Shown here piece by piece: positions 29,055-38,316 of a stretch of 64,000 nucleotides of DNA (positions are counted from its first letter, which is position 1; the number at the start of each line of letters is the position of its first letter). The DNA is from Clostridiales bacterium UBA4039 (lineage in GTDB: Bacteria; Bacillota; Clostridia; Lachnospirales; Vallitaleaceae): the NCBI GenBank assembly GCA_002382805.1, contig DGAD01000007.1:62001-126000 (forward strand), given 5' to 3'. The notes under the pieces were generated by a model, which saw nothing but the letters and a program-made list of their open reading frames with translations, was not told where the DNA came from and made no database searches. A program made the position numbers and the translations under genes.

Positions 29055-29885
29055 GTGTTGTTTGAGATACATGATGTTGGATATGATTACAAAGTAAATG
29101 CATTATTTCGAATAGAACGTCCGTGTGGCTCCAAAGATTATCTCTTTTTATTTTTTTCAACGCAGGTAAAGATGCAGATAGAAAGGGAATTAACCCATGT
29201 TAAGCCCAATTCTTTTATGCTATACGCACCTGGAGAACCTCAGTTATATTATAATCCCAAAGGTGGGTTTATCAATGATTACTTTCATTTTGATGGGCGG
29301 CAGTTGGAGGCTTATTTTCAACGGTTAGGACTTGAGGTGAATACCCCCTATGAGATGAAGGACTATAACTTTATACGTTTTTTTGTTCGTAAAATTGAAA
29401 AAGAGTATATCCGTAAAGATATATTTTGGGCAGAACGGATTAGTTCCCAAATGGAAGATTTTTTTATTGGTCTTGCAAGGCTACATAAGTATAAACAAGA
29501 TTATTCGCTGGACCCTTATAAAACGACGATGATTGAAAAGTTTAAAGCAGCACGTGAACAAATATTTACCAATTTGTCAATGAACTGGACAATCGATGAA
29601 ATGGCGGACTTGGTGTATTTGAGTCGATCGAGATTTTCGGTGTTATACAAGGAGTTTTTTGACTGTAGCCCAAAAGAAGATCTGATTCAGGCGCGAATGA
29701 CAAGGGCGAAGTACTTGCTCGCTTCATCGACGGGAACCGTCAAAGAAGTTGCAGAAAAAGTTGGATATGATAACATCTATCATTTTAGTAAACAGTTTAA
29801 AAAAAATAGTGGATACTCACCGAGAAAGTATGTAGAGTTATCCAAAAATATGGATGCGGACATGATGAATCAAGCAATATTATAG
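29055..29885 (+). CDS. AraC family transcriptional regulator
   Basis: 276 residues if it starts at GTG 29055, 8 bases after a GGAGG; a GTG at 29040 precedes that site and is less likely. The N-terminal ~150 residues match the AraC-type sugar-binding cupin region (KPNSFMLYAPGEPQLYYNP, INDYFHFDG). The C-terminal ~100 residues hold two helix-turn-helices (MADLVYLSRSRFSVLYKEFF and VAEKVGYDNIYHFSKQFKK). It is directly downstream of araA-araD, so it likely belongs to the arabinose operon and may activate it or a related sugar operon, beside the repressor AraR. Confidence 0.85.
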   Translation: MLFEIHDVGYDYKVNALFRIERPCGSKDYLFLFFSTQVKMQIERELTHVKPNSFMLYAPGEPQLYYNPKGGFINDYFHFDGRQLEAYFQRLGLEVNTPYEMKDYNFIRFFVRKIEKEYIRKDIFWAERISSQMEDFFIGLARLHKYKQDYSLDPYKTTMIEKFKAAREQIFTNLSMNWTIDEMADLVYLSRSRFSVLYKEFFDCSPKEDLIQARMTRAKYLLASSTGTVKEVAEKVGYDNIYHFSKQFKKNSGYSPRKYVELSKNMDADMMNQAIL

Positions 29886-30019
29886 AAGAGGCACAAAAAC
29901 AGTGATTTATAAAAAAACTATACTAAGTGTGATTAACATGTATAAAACAGAACACTGTGAAAAGTGCAAGTTGTCTCATTAACAAAATCATAGGATTGTA
30001 TCTATTGAGCCAAGGGTAT

Positions 30020-30060
30020 ACAGTAGGGTGGTGTATATACACTGCACCTACTGTTTTTTT
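30020..30060 (+). terminator. Terminator of the arabinose operon
   Basis: ACAGTAGG at 30020 pairs with CCTACTGT ending 30053, with an inner palindrome (GTGTATATACAC), followed by seven Ts. The region 29886-30019 before it shows nothing else I can name. Between it and ackA are a small hairpin (AGAAAGT/ACTTTCT) and a TATAAT at 30111. Confidence 0.75.
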
Positions 30061-30155
30061 CGAGGGATGAGAAAGTCCTACTTTTACTTTCTGTATATAG
30101 GGATTTCTGTTATAATAAATGAGATGATTTAGTACATAAACTTAAGGAGGACGCA

Positions 30156-31412
30156 ATGAATAAGTATATCTTAGCACTTAACTGTGGAAGTTCGTCATTA
30201 AAATTTACTTTGTTTTTGATTACTGATGGGCATCAATTAGAGCATAACCTGAGTGGGGTTGTTGAAGAAATAGGAAATATTGAAAAGAGTCGGTTAAAGC
30301 TCGAAGTCAATGAAGAAAAATCAATTCGTAATATGCCGCTGCCTAACCATCGAGATGCGTTGGAAGCTGTGTTTAGAGTGTTTGAAGAGTTTAACATTCA
30401 TAAAGAGGATATCAAGAGTATCGGACACCGTGTAGTCCATGGTGGAACGAAGTATAACCAGAGTATTTTAATTGAAGAAGAGGTTTTAAATACAATTGAA
30501 CAACTTATTCCCATTGCACCATTACATAATCCACCAAATCTATTAGGAATCAACGTTGCCAGAGAAGTCATGGGGGATGTACCTCAAGTGGCAGTTTTTG
30601 ATACTGCGTTTCATGCAACATTACCAGAATATGCTTTTCGCTATGGAATTCCCGAACAATGGTATAAAGAGTTTGATGTACGTACTTATGGTTTTCATGG
30701 AACATCCCATATGTATGTGGCAAAGCGTGCTGCAAGTATACTTGGAAAAGCATATGACACCTTTAATGGGATAACGGCACATTTAGGTAATGGATGTAGT
30801 ATTACAAAAGTGTATAATGGACAATCTGTGGACACATCTATGGGATTCACACCGCTTGAAGGGGTGATTATGGGGACGCGTTCAGGTGATATTGATCCAG
30901 CCATCATAGCCCATGTCGTTAATCAGTTGATAGAACGGGAGGCGATAAGCCATAAAGAGGCTTTTGACCGGGTGATGACTGCCTTGAATAAAGAAAGCGG
31001 CTTAAAAGCTTTAGGCAAAACAAATATGATGCAGGAGATACGGGCGAAAGCGGAACAAGGCGATGTTCAAGCAGAGTTGGTTGTATCTATTTATGCATAT
31101 CGCATTGCAAAATATATTGGAGCTTATTGGGCAACCCTTGACGGATGTGACGCTTTAGTTTTTACAGCGGGATTAGGAGAAAATGAAGGATATGTTCGTA
31201 AGAAAATAGCAGGATTTCTTGCAAATATTGGCATAGAAATAGATGATGAAAAAAATAAGATTCGAAAAGAAGAAGTTCAAATCGGAGAATCTAAAACACA
31301 TGGATTAAAAGTGATGATGATTCCAACGGATGAAGAGATTGTTATAGGTTATGATGCATATTATTTAGGGTATCTTGGACAAGAACTTCCGAATAAGTAT
31401 CCATTTGAATAG
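30156..31412 (+). CDS. ackA: Acetate kinase
   Basis: 418 residues (typical ~400). AAGGAGG before the ATG and a TATAAT 40 bases upstream of it mark a separate transcript. It converts acetyl phosphate and ADP to acetate and ATP. The signatures LNCGSSSLKF and RTYGFHGTSHMYVA, the HLGNGCS loop, and FTAGLGENEG are complete, and the extra ~18 residues are at the C-terminus. No phosphotransacetylase gene is adjacent, unlike the common pta-ackA pair. Its position after arabinose genes fits a phosphoketolase route that yields acetyl phosphate, but no phosphoketolase is in the window. Confidence 0.95.
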   Translation: MNKYILALNCGSSSLKFTLFLITDGHQLEHNLSGVVEEIGNIEKSRLKLEVNEEKSIRNMPLPNHRDALEAVFRVFEEFNIHKEDIKSIGHRVVHGGTKYNQSILIEEEVLNTIEQLIPIAPLHNPPNLLGINVAREVMGDVPQVAVFDTAFHATLPEYAFRYGIPEQWYKEFDVRTYGFHGTSHMYVAKRAASILGKAYDTFNGITAHLGNGCSITKVYNGQSVDTSMGFTPLEGVIMGTRSGDIDPAIIAHVVNQLIEREAISHKEAFDRVMTALNKESGLKALGKTNMMQEIRAKAEQGDVQAELVVSIYAYRIAKYIGAYWATLDGCDALVFTAGLGENEGYVRKKIAGFLANIGIEIDDEKNKIRKEEVQIGESKTHGLKVMMIPTDEEIVIGYDAYYLGYLGQELPNKYPFE

Positions 31413-31424
31413 GGAGTATATTAT

Positions 31425-32393
31425 ATGAATGCATTTATACTGACATTTAATGCCATTGCGCCTGTATTTCTCATGATTATTCTAGGGTATGGGATGAAAC
31501 GGGTAAAGCTGGTATCCGAAGACTTTGTGACAACATCGATGAAGCTTGTTTTTAAAGTATTTCTTCCGGTTTTGCTTTTTCAAAAAGTGGCAAATATAGA
31601 CATAGAAACAACTATAACATTAGATGATATGTGGCTTATGGGGTATAGCATTGCGGCGCTGTTGCTATCAGCAGGTATTGGAAGCGTCATAGCTAGACGT
31701 GTATTGAAGCTTAATCGTAATCACCGTGGATTTGTACAAGGTGCCTTTATTCAAGGCGCCTTTCGGACCAATTATGCAATCATCAGTTATCCTATTTTAT
31801 TAGGATTGTTTGGGGATGCGGTGGTCTTAAAATTAGCTTTAGTCACGGTGATTTCGATTCCGATTTTTAATATTGTTTCCATTATTGCACTAACACCTCA
31901 AAAAAGCCACGATATGAAAACATATGCGAAGTTGTTAAAAAACATCATATCAAATCCTCTGATTATTGGGATTGTATTGGGATTTTTTTCGGCAATGCTT
32001 AAGCTTGACTATCCTAAATCAATGGAAGCTTTTATTGATTTGACGGCATCGATAGCTACGCCTTTGGCACTAGTATCGTTAGGGATTTTCTTTCGATTTG
32101 ATCATTTTAGAGAGACACTTAAGTTAACACTTGTAGCGACAGGAATTAAGAACGTTTTATTGCCACTTATCTTTTCACCGATTGCTTATTGGCTTGGGCT
32201 TAGTCCTATGAATATTGTTATCATTACAATATTGGTGGGTGGACCTACGGCAGTTAGTAGCTTTGCGATGAGTAAAGAGATGGGGGCGGATGCCGTGTTA
32301 GCAGGTAATATTATCATTATGACGACACTGGTGTGCTCATTTACATTAATGCTATTTTTGACATTTTGGGTCAGTGTATTAGGAATTGTATAA
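31425..32393 (+). CDS. AEC (auxin efflux carrier) family permease
   Basis: 322 residues, 12 bases after ackA, with GGGAG upstream. Around ten hydrophobic helices in two halves; the first has the family glycine/proline pattern (IAPVFLMIILGYGMKR, FLPVLLFQKVA) and the second a similar repeat (ATPLALVSLGIFF, GGPTAVSSFAMSKE). AEC members export organic acids such as malate or auxin-like compounds. Placement behind ackA suggests export of a fermentation acid, but that is inference from context only. Confidence 0.82.
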   Translation: MNAFILTFNAIAPVFLMIILGYGMKRVKLVSEDFVTTSMKLVFKVFLPVLLFQKVANIDIETTITLDDMWLMGYSIAALLLSAGIGSVIARRVLKLNRNHRGFVQGAFIQGAFRTNYAIISYPILLGLFGDAVVLKLALVTVISIPIFNIVSIIALTPQKSHDMKTYAKLLKNIISNPLIIGIVLGFFSAMLKLDYPKSMEAFIDLTASIATPLALVSLGIFFRFDHFRETLKLTLVATGIKNVLLPLIFSPIAYWLGLSPMNIVIITILVGGPTAVSSFAMSKEMGADAVLAGNIIIMTTLVCSFTLMLFLTFWVSVLGIV

Positions 32394-32412
32394 TGAATAT
32401 TAGGAGTCGACG

Positions 32413-34173
32413 ATGAAAATAAAAAAATATTATGATAAATTAAAAATAAAAGAAAAACTTACTATGGCACATCTATTGATTGTGCTATTAGTAAGTTTTG
32501 TTAGTTGGGCTGCCTTTCAGCTATCGTTTGGCATATATAATAATCTGTTATATCAATCTTCAGCACAGGTTTTGGAATTATCAACGAACCAGATTGAAAG
32601 CGAATTGCGCAAGATGGATTCCTATTCCTATAATTTATTGTCAGATAAAAATGTTCAACAAAAGATGATCGATATAAAATATGAGACGAATGCATATCAA
32701 CAATATAATTTGGTTGATGAACTATTAGAACGCTTTCTTATCTATGTTGCATCAGAGCGAAATATCTCCACAATTTACTATATTGACACTCAAGCAAGAC
32801 AACATCCAGAAGGAATAAATCCAGTCTCTCTTGCAGAGGATGTGAAAAACCAAACGATTCATTCGGCACTAGAAGCCGGTGGTAATAGTGTGATTATTGA
32901 TGAATACGCACAGCGTGGGATGATTATCTTAGCAAGGCAATTTAAGTCAACGGCACAATTAAGTCTTGAAAATCTTGGGGTTGTCGCATTTCGGTTAGAA
33001 CTTAGCCAATTGGGGGATGCATATGTTTCGAATGCAAGTATGAAGGATTCGCATTTATTCATTTTTTCGGAAAATAACCTTGTTTACAAAGACCCTACAT
33101 CGGAAAATATTCAGTTGAACTTAGAGGATATAAATGCAGATGACGGGTTTTCTATAAAAACCATTGATGGAAAAAAATATTTTCTCACGTATTCCACGTC
33201 AAACTATACCAACTGGACTTATGTTAATGTCATTGGATATAATGAAGCGTTTCAGCAGATTGAACGTATGCGTATAGTGATCATCCTTGTTTTTATCGGT
33301 GTGTTTGTCCTTGGAAGTGTCATCAGTGTCTTGTTGGCTAAAAGTATAACCAAGCCGATTATGGATCTTACACTACGTATGAAGCGTGTTGAGACAGGGG
33401 ATTTTAGTGAAGTGAAGATAGACTCTCACATTCGGGAACGAGAAGATGAAATTGGTATCTTACATAAAGATTTTGAATTGATGATTTCTCGAATCAACAC
33501 CTTAATTGATGAAAACTTTAAAAAACAAATTGTCATAAAAGACACTAATTTTAAAGCGCTGCAAGCCCAAATTAATCCCCACTTTTTATACAATACCTTG
33601 GAATCCATTAATTGGCTCGCCAAGGCGAATCATCAAGAAGAAATTGCAACCATGGTTAAAGCATTAGGAAAACTTTTGCGTAATGCAGTTAATACCGATG
33701 AATTTATGATTACGATTGGAGAAGAGCTTGAACTGCTAGATGCCTACATCAGCATTCAAAAATACCGATATGAAGAACGTTTGGTATATAGAAGCCGTGT
33801 TAACCGAAGCTTTTGGGGCATACAGATTCCAAAATTGACATTGCAGCCTTTAGTTGAAAATGCGATTGTACATTCACTGGAAAATATGCTAGAACCATGC
33901 GAGATCTCTGTTCATGCCAAAAAACAAGATGGTATGATCATGCTATATATACAAGATAATGGACTCGGTATTGAAGAAGAGACGCTAAAGAAGCTTAAAA
34001 AAAATGAACCGTTGGAAAGTCGTAAGGGAATGGGCATTGGCGTCCAAAACATTGATGAACGCCTAAAAATGACATTCGGGTCAGAGTATGGCCTCTTTAT
34101 TACCAGTAAAATCGGCGAAGGTACCCGAATTGAGATTCGTATACCTGAAGAAAGGAAGAGTGAAAATGTATAA
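32413..34173 (+). CDS. LytS/YesM-type sensor histidine kinase with large outer domain
   Basis: 586 residues, ATG after AGGAG. TM helices at ~17-40 and ~287-311 enclose a ~245-residue extracytoplasmic domain that looks like the Cache type common in YesM kinases. HAMP follows (SITKPIMDLTLRMKRVETG). The His_kinase motif QINPHFLYNT has the phospho-His at 390, and the ATPase part has PLVENAIVH, DNGLGIE and GMGIGVQNIDERL. It should sense an oligosaccharide-related signal at the surface and phosphorylate the YesN-like protein, whose start codon overlaps its stop (ATGTATAA). The CUT1 importer further on is the likely target. Confidence 0.9.
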   Translation: MKIKKYYDKLKIKEKLTMAHLLIVLLVSFVSWAAFQLSFGIYNNLLYQSSAQVLELSTNQIESELRKMDSYSYNLLSDKNVQQKMIDIKYETNAYQQYNLVDELLERFLIYVASERNISTIYYIDTQARQHPEGINPVSLAEDVKNQTIHSALEAGGNSVIIDEYAQRGMIILARQFKSTAQLSLENLGVVAFRLELSQLGDAYVSNASMKDSHLFIFSENNLVYKDPTSENIQLNLEDINADDGFSIKTIDGKKYFLTYSTSNYTNWTYVNVIGYNEAFQQIERMRIVIILVFIGVFVLGSVISVLLAKSITKPIMDLTLRMKRVETGDFSEVKIDSHIREREDEIGILHKDFELMISRINTLIDENFKKQIVIKDTNFKALQAQINPHFLYNTLESINWLAKANHQEEIATMVKALGKLLRNAVNTDEFMITIGEELELLDAYISIQKYRYEERLVYRSRVNRSFWGIQIPKLTLQPLVENAIVHSLENMLEPCEISVHAKKQDGMIMLYIQDNGLGIEEETLKKLKKNEPLESRKGMGIGVQNIDERLKMTFGSEYGLFITSKIGEGTRIEIRIPEERKSENV

Positions 34174-35716
34174 AATCCTGCTTGTAGATGATGAACGTAT
34201 TATTAGAGAAAGTATCTCAAGTTTAATCGATTGGCAAGCCTATGGGTTTGAACTGATAGGGGCGGCAAAACATGGCATTGAAGCCTATGATATTATCCTT
34301 CGTGAACATCCGGATTTAGTCATTACAGACTTGAAGATGCCGGTAATGTCTGGTATTCAACTTATTGAAAAAGTAAAAATGAAATACCCGGAAATAGAGT
34401 TTGCTATTTTGTCTGGTCACAGTGAGTTCAAGTTGGCTAAAGAGACGATGAAGCATGGAGTAAAGCATTATCTGTTAAAACCATGTGATGAAAAAGATTT
34501 GATTCAGATTTTAGAGGATGTGCGAAGCCGACTTGTACTTAAAGAAAAACGTGAAGATTTTATTAAGAAAAATAACGAAAAATTAGAAAAGATTATTCCT
34601 TTGGTCAAGGAACAATTCATACGTGATTTTATTATGAGCCGCCACCAAAATCAAGATGAACTGGACTATTTTATCAACCTGTTTAATGTCAAAAACAAGC
34701 GTATTCGTGTGATTATCATGCAACCCATGGGCGAGTATAATTTTAATACCTTGTTTGCCCTATTAAATATTGTCAAACGTCAAACGTTCCAAGAATCGAT
34801 TTATTTTAAAACAACAGTCAATAAAAGTGTCTTGCTTATCGTGGAGAATCTGGAAGAAAAGCAAATTGAAGAATTTTTAACGGAAGTGATGGAAAACTTC
34901 AAGTATTTGGCAGATAGGGATTTAGTAACAACCTATACGCGCGAAGGTGATTTTAATGAAGTCAGTATTTTATTTCAAAAAGCTCAAGATTATCTTAACT
35001 ATGCGTTCTATTTAGGTAATAGCTGTATAATTTCTTATAAAGACATCGAACAAGGCATGCAAATCAACGAAGTCGATAGTATTGATCTTCAAGAGATTGT
35101 TACAACAGTAAAGTCAGGAAATTCAGAGCTTTTCAATCAAAAAATTACGGAATATTTTGACCATTTGTCTAAGATGCGTTTTGATATCAGTACCTTTAAG
35201 TTTTACTGTATTGAATTAGCTTCTGCGATTCTTCGCCAATGCCAAACAGATCAGGCGAATGCATACATCCAAAAACTACTTGAGATACAACTATATGATA
35301 ATTTTGAACAAACAAAAGATGAGATTATAAAGATAGGTAATGAAATTGTAGCCATGAACTATTCTGGAATCATTCATCGACATAATGAAATTGTAGAAAA
35401 TATGTTACGTATCATTGATGAACATATTGAACAAGAAGAGCTTTCGCTAAAATGGATTGCTAGTGAGGTACTTTTTATGAACAGTGGGTACTTATCTAAG
35501 CTTTTTTCAAAAGAAATGGACGAAAACTTTTCACAATATCTCATGCGCCGTCGTATTGAAAAGGCAAAAGTGGTTATTGAACAATCGGCATCAGCGAAGG
35601 TGTATGAGATTGCTTCAAAAGTAGGCATGGGTAATAATCCACAATACTTTAGCCAATTATTCAAACGTTATACCGGAATGACCCCGTCAGAATATAAAAA
35701 TCAGACAATGGGATAA
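34166..35716 (+). CDS. YesN-type response regulator with AraC DNA-binding domain
   Basis: 516 residues from ATG 34166; an in-frame start 26 codons upstream lies within the kinase gene and is not supported. The receiver domain has DDER, Asp55 in ITDLKMPV and Lys in YLLKP. A ~280-residue middle part contains helices and short strands. The AraC-type DNA-binding end carries IASEVLFMNSGYLSKLFSKE and IASKVGMGNNPQYFSQLFKRY and ends MTPSEYK. It is coupled to the kinase gene by an 8-base overlap, and is followed by 206 bases of regulatory DNA before the importer operon it probably controls. Confidence 0.9.
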   Translation: MYKILLVDDERIIRESISSLIDWQAYGFELIGAAKHGIEAYDIILREHPDLVITDLKMPVMSGIQLIEKVKMKYPEIEFAILSGHSEFKLAKETMKHGVKHYLLKPCDEKDLIQILEDVRSRLVLKEKREDFIKKNNEKLEKIIPLVKEQFIRDFIMSRHQNQDELDYFINLFNVKNKRIRVIIMQPMGEYNFNTLFALLNIVKRQTFQESIYFKTTVNKSVLLIVENLEEKQIEEFLTEVMENFKYLADRDLVTTYTREGDFNEVSILFQKAQDYLNYAFYLGNSCIISYKDIEQGMQINEVDSIDLQEIVTTVKSGNSELFNQKITEYFDHLSKMRFDISTFKFYCIELASAILRQCQTDQANAYIQKLLEIQLYDNFEQTKDEIIKIGNEIVAMNYSGIIHRHNEIVENMLRIIDEHIEQEELSLKWIASEVLFMNSGYLSKLFSKEMDENFSQYLMRRRIEKAKVVIEQSASAKVYEIASKVGMGNNPQYFSQLFKRYTGMTPSEYKNQTMG

Positions 35717-35754
35717 GAAGAATATTGGACAATAATGACATGATTTTATACAAA

Positions 35755-35779
35755 AGACATAAAAGTGAACAAAATGTCT
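35755..35779. promoter_or_regulatory. Inverted repeat in the CUT1 importer upstream region
   Basis: AGACAT (35755-35760) and ATGTCT (35774-35779) are separated by 13 bases, ~85 bases upstream of the candidate -35. It is a possible activator site for the adjacent regulator. The remaining sequence to 35840 is A/T-rich with no other clear signal. Confidence 0.3.
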
Positions 35780-35842
35780 ATGAAAAATAATAAAATAGCC
35801 GTTAGAGTACTTTTTTTAAACAAAACTGAACATGATATTCGA

Positions 35843-35871
35843 TTGTGGTAAAGGGTGTTTCTATGTAAACT
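35843..35871 (+). promoter_or_regulatory. Promoter of the CUT1 importer operon
   Basis: TTGTGG (35843-35848), 17 bases, TAAACT (35866-35871). Weak -35 and -10 elements fit an activator-dependent promoter. An AGGAGG precedes the start codon. Confidence 0.5.
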
Positions 35872-35922
35872 AAGAGAGTATTAAGAAACAGATTACTTAA
35901 ATTATTTCAGGAGGTAGTTATA

Positions 35923-37290
35923 ATGAAAAAAGTATTGTCAATGTTACTCGTTCTTATGATGGTAACAGCATTATTTGCAGGTTGTGGTAAAGATGAAGAT
36001 AACACAGCAGATAGTGGAGCAAACACAGGGGCTGAAGATACGGCAACAGATTCAGGAAGCACAGATACACAGACAGATTCTGAAAGCTCAGATGGAGACA
36101 TCGTATTACGTGTTGCATGGTGGGGGAATCAAGTGCGTGATGAAAGAACAGAAAAAGCATTAGCACTTTACACTGAAATGAACCCAAATGTAACGTTTGA
36201 ATTAGAACCTATTGGTTGGGCAGGGTATTGGGACAAACTTGCAACACAAACAGCAGGTGGATCATTACCAGATATTATTCAACAAGATTATGCGTTTATT
36301 GGACAATATATTGATAAGGGTGTATTAGCGGATCTTACACCTTATGTTGAATCTGGAGCATTAAATCTTGATGATGTAGCACCGGCAAACTTAGAAGGTG
36401 GACGTTCAGGTGAAGGATTATATGGTGTTCCACTTGGAATGAATGCATTAGCATATGTATATAACAAAACATTAATGGACCAAATGGGTTATGATGCAGT
36501 GGATCCTGATTGGACATGGAATGATTTCCAAACACTTGTTACGAATGCTTATACAGAACACGGTATTCGTTCAGATGCACCTTTATGGGACGATCCAAAA
36601 TTCTTACTTGAAAACTTATTACGTCAAAACGGAAAATCAGTATACAATGAAGCAGGTAACGCTTTAGGATTTGATACAACAGATGAACTTGTGACAATGT
36701 TTACAATGTTAGCAGATAATACAGAGGCTGGAGCATTCCCAGATCCTCAAGAGATTGCACAAAAAACAACAATGGAAGAATCTTTGTTTGTTAATGATGA
36801 AACCCTTGGTGGATTTATCTGGAGTAACTTCTTCGTAGCCTATGCAGATCTTATGGATTCAGAATTAGAATTAACAGTGATGCCAAACGATGAGAATGGT
36901 GCATCAGGTCTTTATCTAAAACCTTCACAATTCTTCTCAGTAACAGAAAGCTCTGAACATAAAGAAGAAGCAGCAAAAGTTATTGACTTTATTACAAACT
37001 CAATTGAAGCCAATGAAATCTTACTTGCTGAACGTGGTGTTCCAATTGCAGCAACAGTTCGTGATGGAATTAAAGACAGTGTAAGTGCTGAAGTAGCAGC
37101 AACATTTGATTACATTGCACTTGCTGAAAACTATGCAACACCAATCTCAGCTCCAGAACCAGCAGGAGCAGCTGAAGTAACCAAAGCGCTTAAGTCAATT
37201 TATGAAGAAGTAGCTTATGGTGTAACAACACCAGAAGATGGTGCTGAACGATTTATTCAAGAAGCAAATTCTATTTTATCAGTAAATTAA
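35923..37290 (+). CDS. CUT1 sugar ABC importer, solute-binding lipoprotein
   Basis: 455 residues. Lipobox FAGC puts the lipidated Cys at 21, followed by an Asp/Thr/Ser-rich spacer to ~62. The rest follows family 1 solute-binding proteins (MalE/UgpB-like): LRVAWWGNQVRDERTEKAL, a tryptophan-rich strand WAGYWDKLATQ, GGSLPDIIQQDY, and PQ-/GFIWSNFFV in the second lobe. It should bind an oligosaccharide at the cell surface. Codon use is strongly biased, suggesting heavy expression. A hairpin lies between it and the permease genes. The sugar is unknown; nearby arabinose and pectin-related genes suggest a plant cell-wall oligomer. Confidence 0.87.
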   Translation: MKKVLSMLLVLMMVTALFAGCGKDEDNTADSGANTGAEDTATDSGSTDTQTDSESSDGDIVLRVAWWGNQVRDERTEKALALYTEMNPNVTFELEPIGWAGYWDKLATQTAGGSLPDIIQQDYAFIGQYIDKGVLADLTPYVESGALNLDDVAPANLEGGRSGEGLYGVPLGMNALAYVYNKTLMDQMGYDAVDPDWTWNDFQTLVTNAYTEHGIRSDAPLWDDPKFLLENLLRQNGKSVYNEAGNALGFDTTDELVTMFTMLADNTEAGAFPDPQEIAQKTTMEESLFVNDETLGGFIWSNFFVAYADLMDSELELTVMPNDENGASGLYLKPSQFFSVTESSEHKEEAAKVIDFITNSIEANEILLAERGVPIAATVRDGIKDSVSAEVAATFDYIALAENYATPISAPEPAGAAEVTKALKSIYEEVAYGVTTPEDGAERFIQEANSILSVN

Positions 37291-37323
37291 TTTAACTTGT
37301 AAGTCATTAAATCATGTGAATTG

Positions 37324-37354
37324 ACCGGTTATCCTTTTTATAAGGATAGCCGGT
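37324..37354 (+). other. Intercistronic hairpin after the CUT1 binding-protein gene
   Basis: Eleven base pairs (one G-U) between 37324-37334 and 37344-37354 around a T/A-rich loop, with no proper U-run. It has the same position and size as the hairpin after the chvE-like gene, and may likewise raise binding-protein mRNA over permease mRNA. Confidence 0.6.
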
Positions 37355-37373
37355 AAAAATTAGGAGATGTATT

Positions 37374-38315
37374 ATGGATAAAAAAGTTCAAACTTCAAAT
37401 TTTCGAGAACGTGTATCAGCATTTATGGATAAAGACAATACCGTTGGGTATGTCTTCATATTACCTTGGTTAATTGGTTTTTTTGCCTTTACCTTTATCC
37501 CCGTGATAGCATCTCTCGTACTTTCATTTACAAAATACGATTTGTTATCTCCGCCTACATTTATTGGGCTCAAAAACTATATTACCATGTTTACTGGAGA
37601 TGCACTCTTTATCAAATCAGTAAAAATCACCTTTACTTTTGTAGCGATATCCGTACCGTTACGACTGATCTTTGCGCTATTATTGGCAATGGTCTTTAAT
37701 AAACCTACGAAATTAACAGGATTTTATAGGGCTGTTTACTATATACCTTCAATTGTTGGAGGAAGTGTTGCGATTGCAGTTATGTGGAGCCGAATTTTTG
37801 ATGCAGAAGGTGCGGTGAACACGATTTTAATGAGTCTAGGGATTTTAAAAGAACCACTTTACTGGTTAGGAAATCCAAAGACAACGATGGTTGTTTTAGT
37901 CCTTTTATATGTATGGCAGTTTGGATCGGCGATGCTTATATTCTTAGCAGGCCTAAAGCAAATACCAATTAGCTTATATGAATCGGCAAAAATTGACGGT
38001 GCAAATAAACTACAGCAATTCTTTAAAATAACAATACCAATGTTAACACCAATCATTTTATTTAACTTGATTATGCAAGTAATTAATGGGTTTATGATGT
38101 TTACACAAGCCTTTGTCTTAACCAATGGAACCGGTGGACCGTTAAATAGTCTATTAGTATACTCGATGTATATGTATAGAAAAACATTTGAATTCTATCA
38201 AATGGGATATGGTTCTGCTATGGCATGGTTCATGTTGATTGTGGTAAGTATTATGACAGGTATCATCTTTAAGACATCAAATCAATGGGTATTCTATGAG
38301 GCGAAGGAGGACTAA
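37374..38315 (+). CDS. CUT1 sugar ABC importer, permease 1 (MalF/UgpA-like)
   Basis: 313 residues with AGGAG upstream. Six hydrophobic segments; the first follows a ~25-residue cytoplasmic leader. The EAA loop that contacts the ATPase is present as YESAKIDGANKLQQFFKITIP. The N-terminal VGYVFILPWLIGFFAF is standard for this family. It pairs with the second permease encoded two bases downstream. No ATPase gene accompanies the pair, so a shared MsmX/MalK-type ATPase from elsewhere must energise it. Confidence 0.88.
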   Translation: MDKKVQTSNFRERVSAFMDKDNTVGYVFILPWLIGFFAFTFIPVIASLVLSFTKYDLLSPPTFIGLKNYITMFTGDALFIKSVKITFTFVAISVPLRLIFALLLAMVFNKPTKLTGFYRAVYYIPSIVGGSVAIAVMWSRIFDAEGAVNTILMSLGILKEPLYWLGNPKTTMVVLVLLYVWQFGSAMLIFLAGLKQIPISLYESAKIDGANKLQQFFKITIPMLTPIILFNLIMQVINGFMMFTQAFVLTNGTGGPLNSLLVYSMYMYRKTFEFYQMGYGSAMAWFMLIVVSIMTGIIFKTSNQWVFYEAKED

Positions 38316-38316
38316 T

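Noticed and set aside
30061..30155. Riboswitch in the ackA leader
   Set aside because: Only a short 7-bp hairpin that precedes the likely -10 element; it is probably not even transcribed with ackA.
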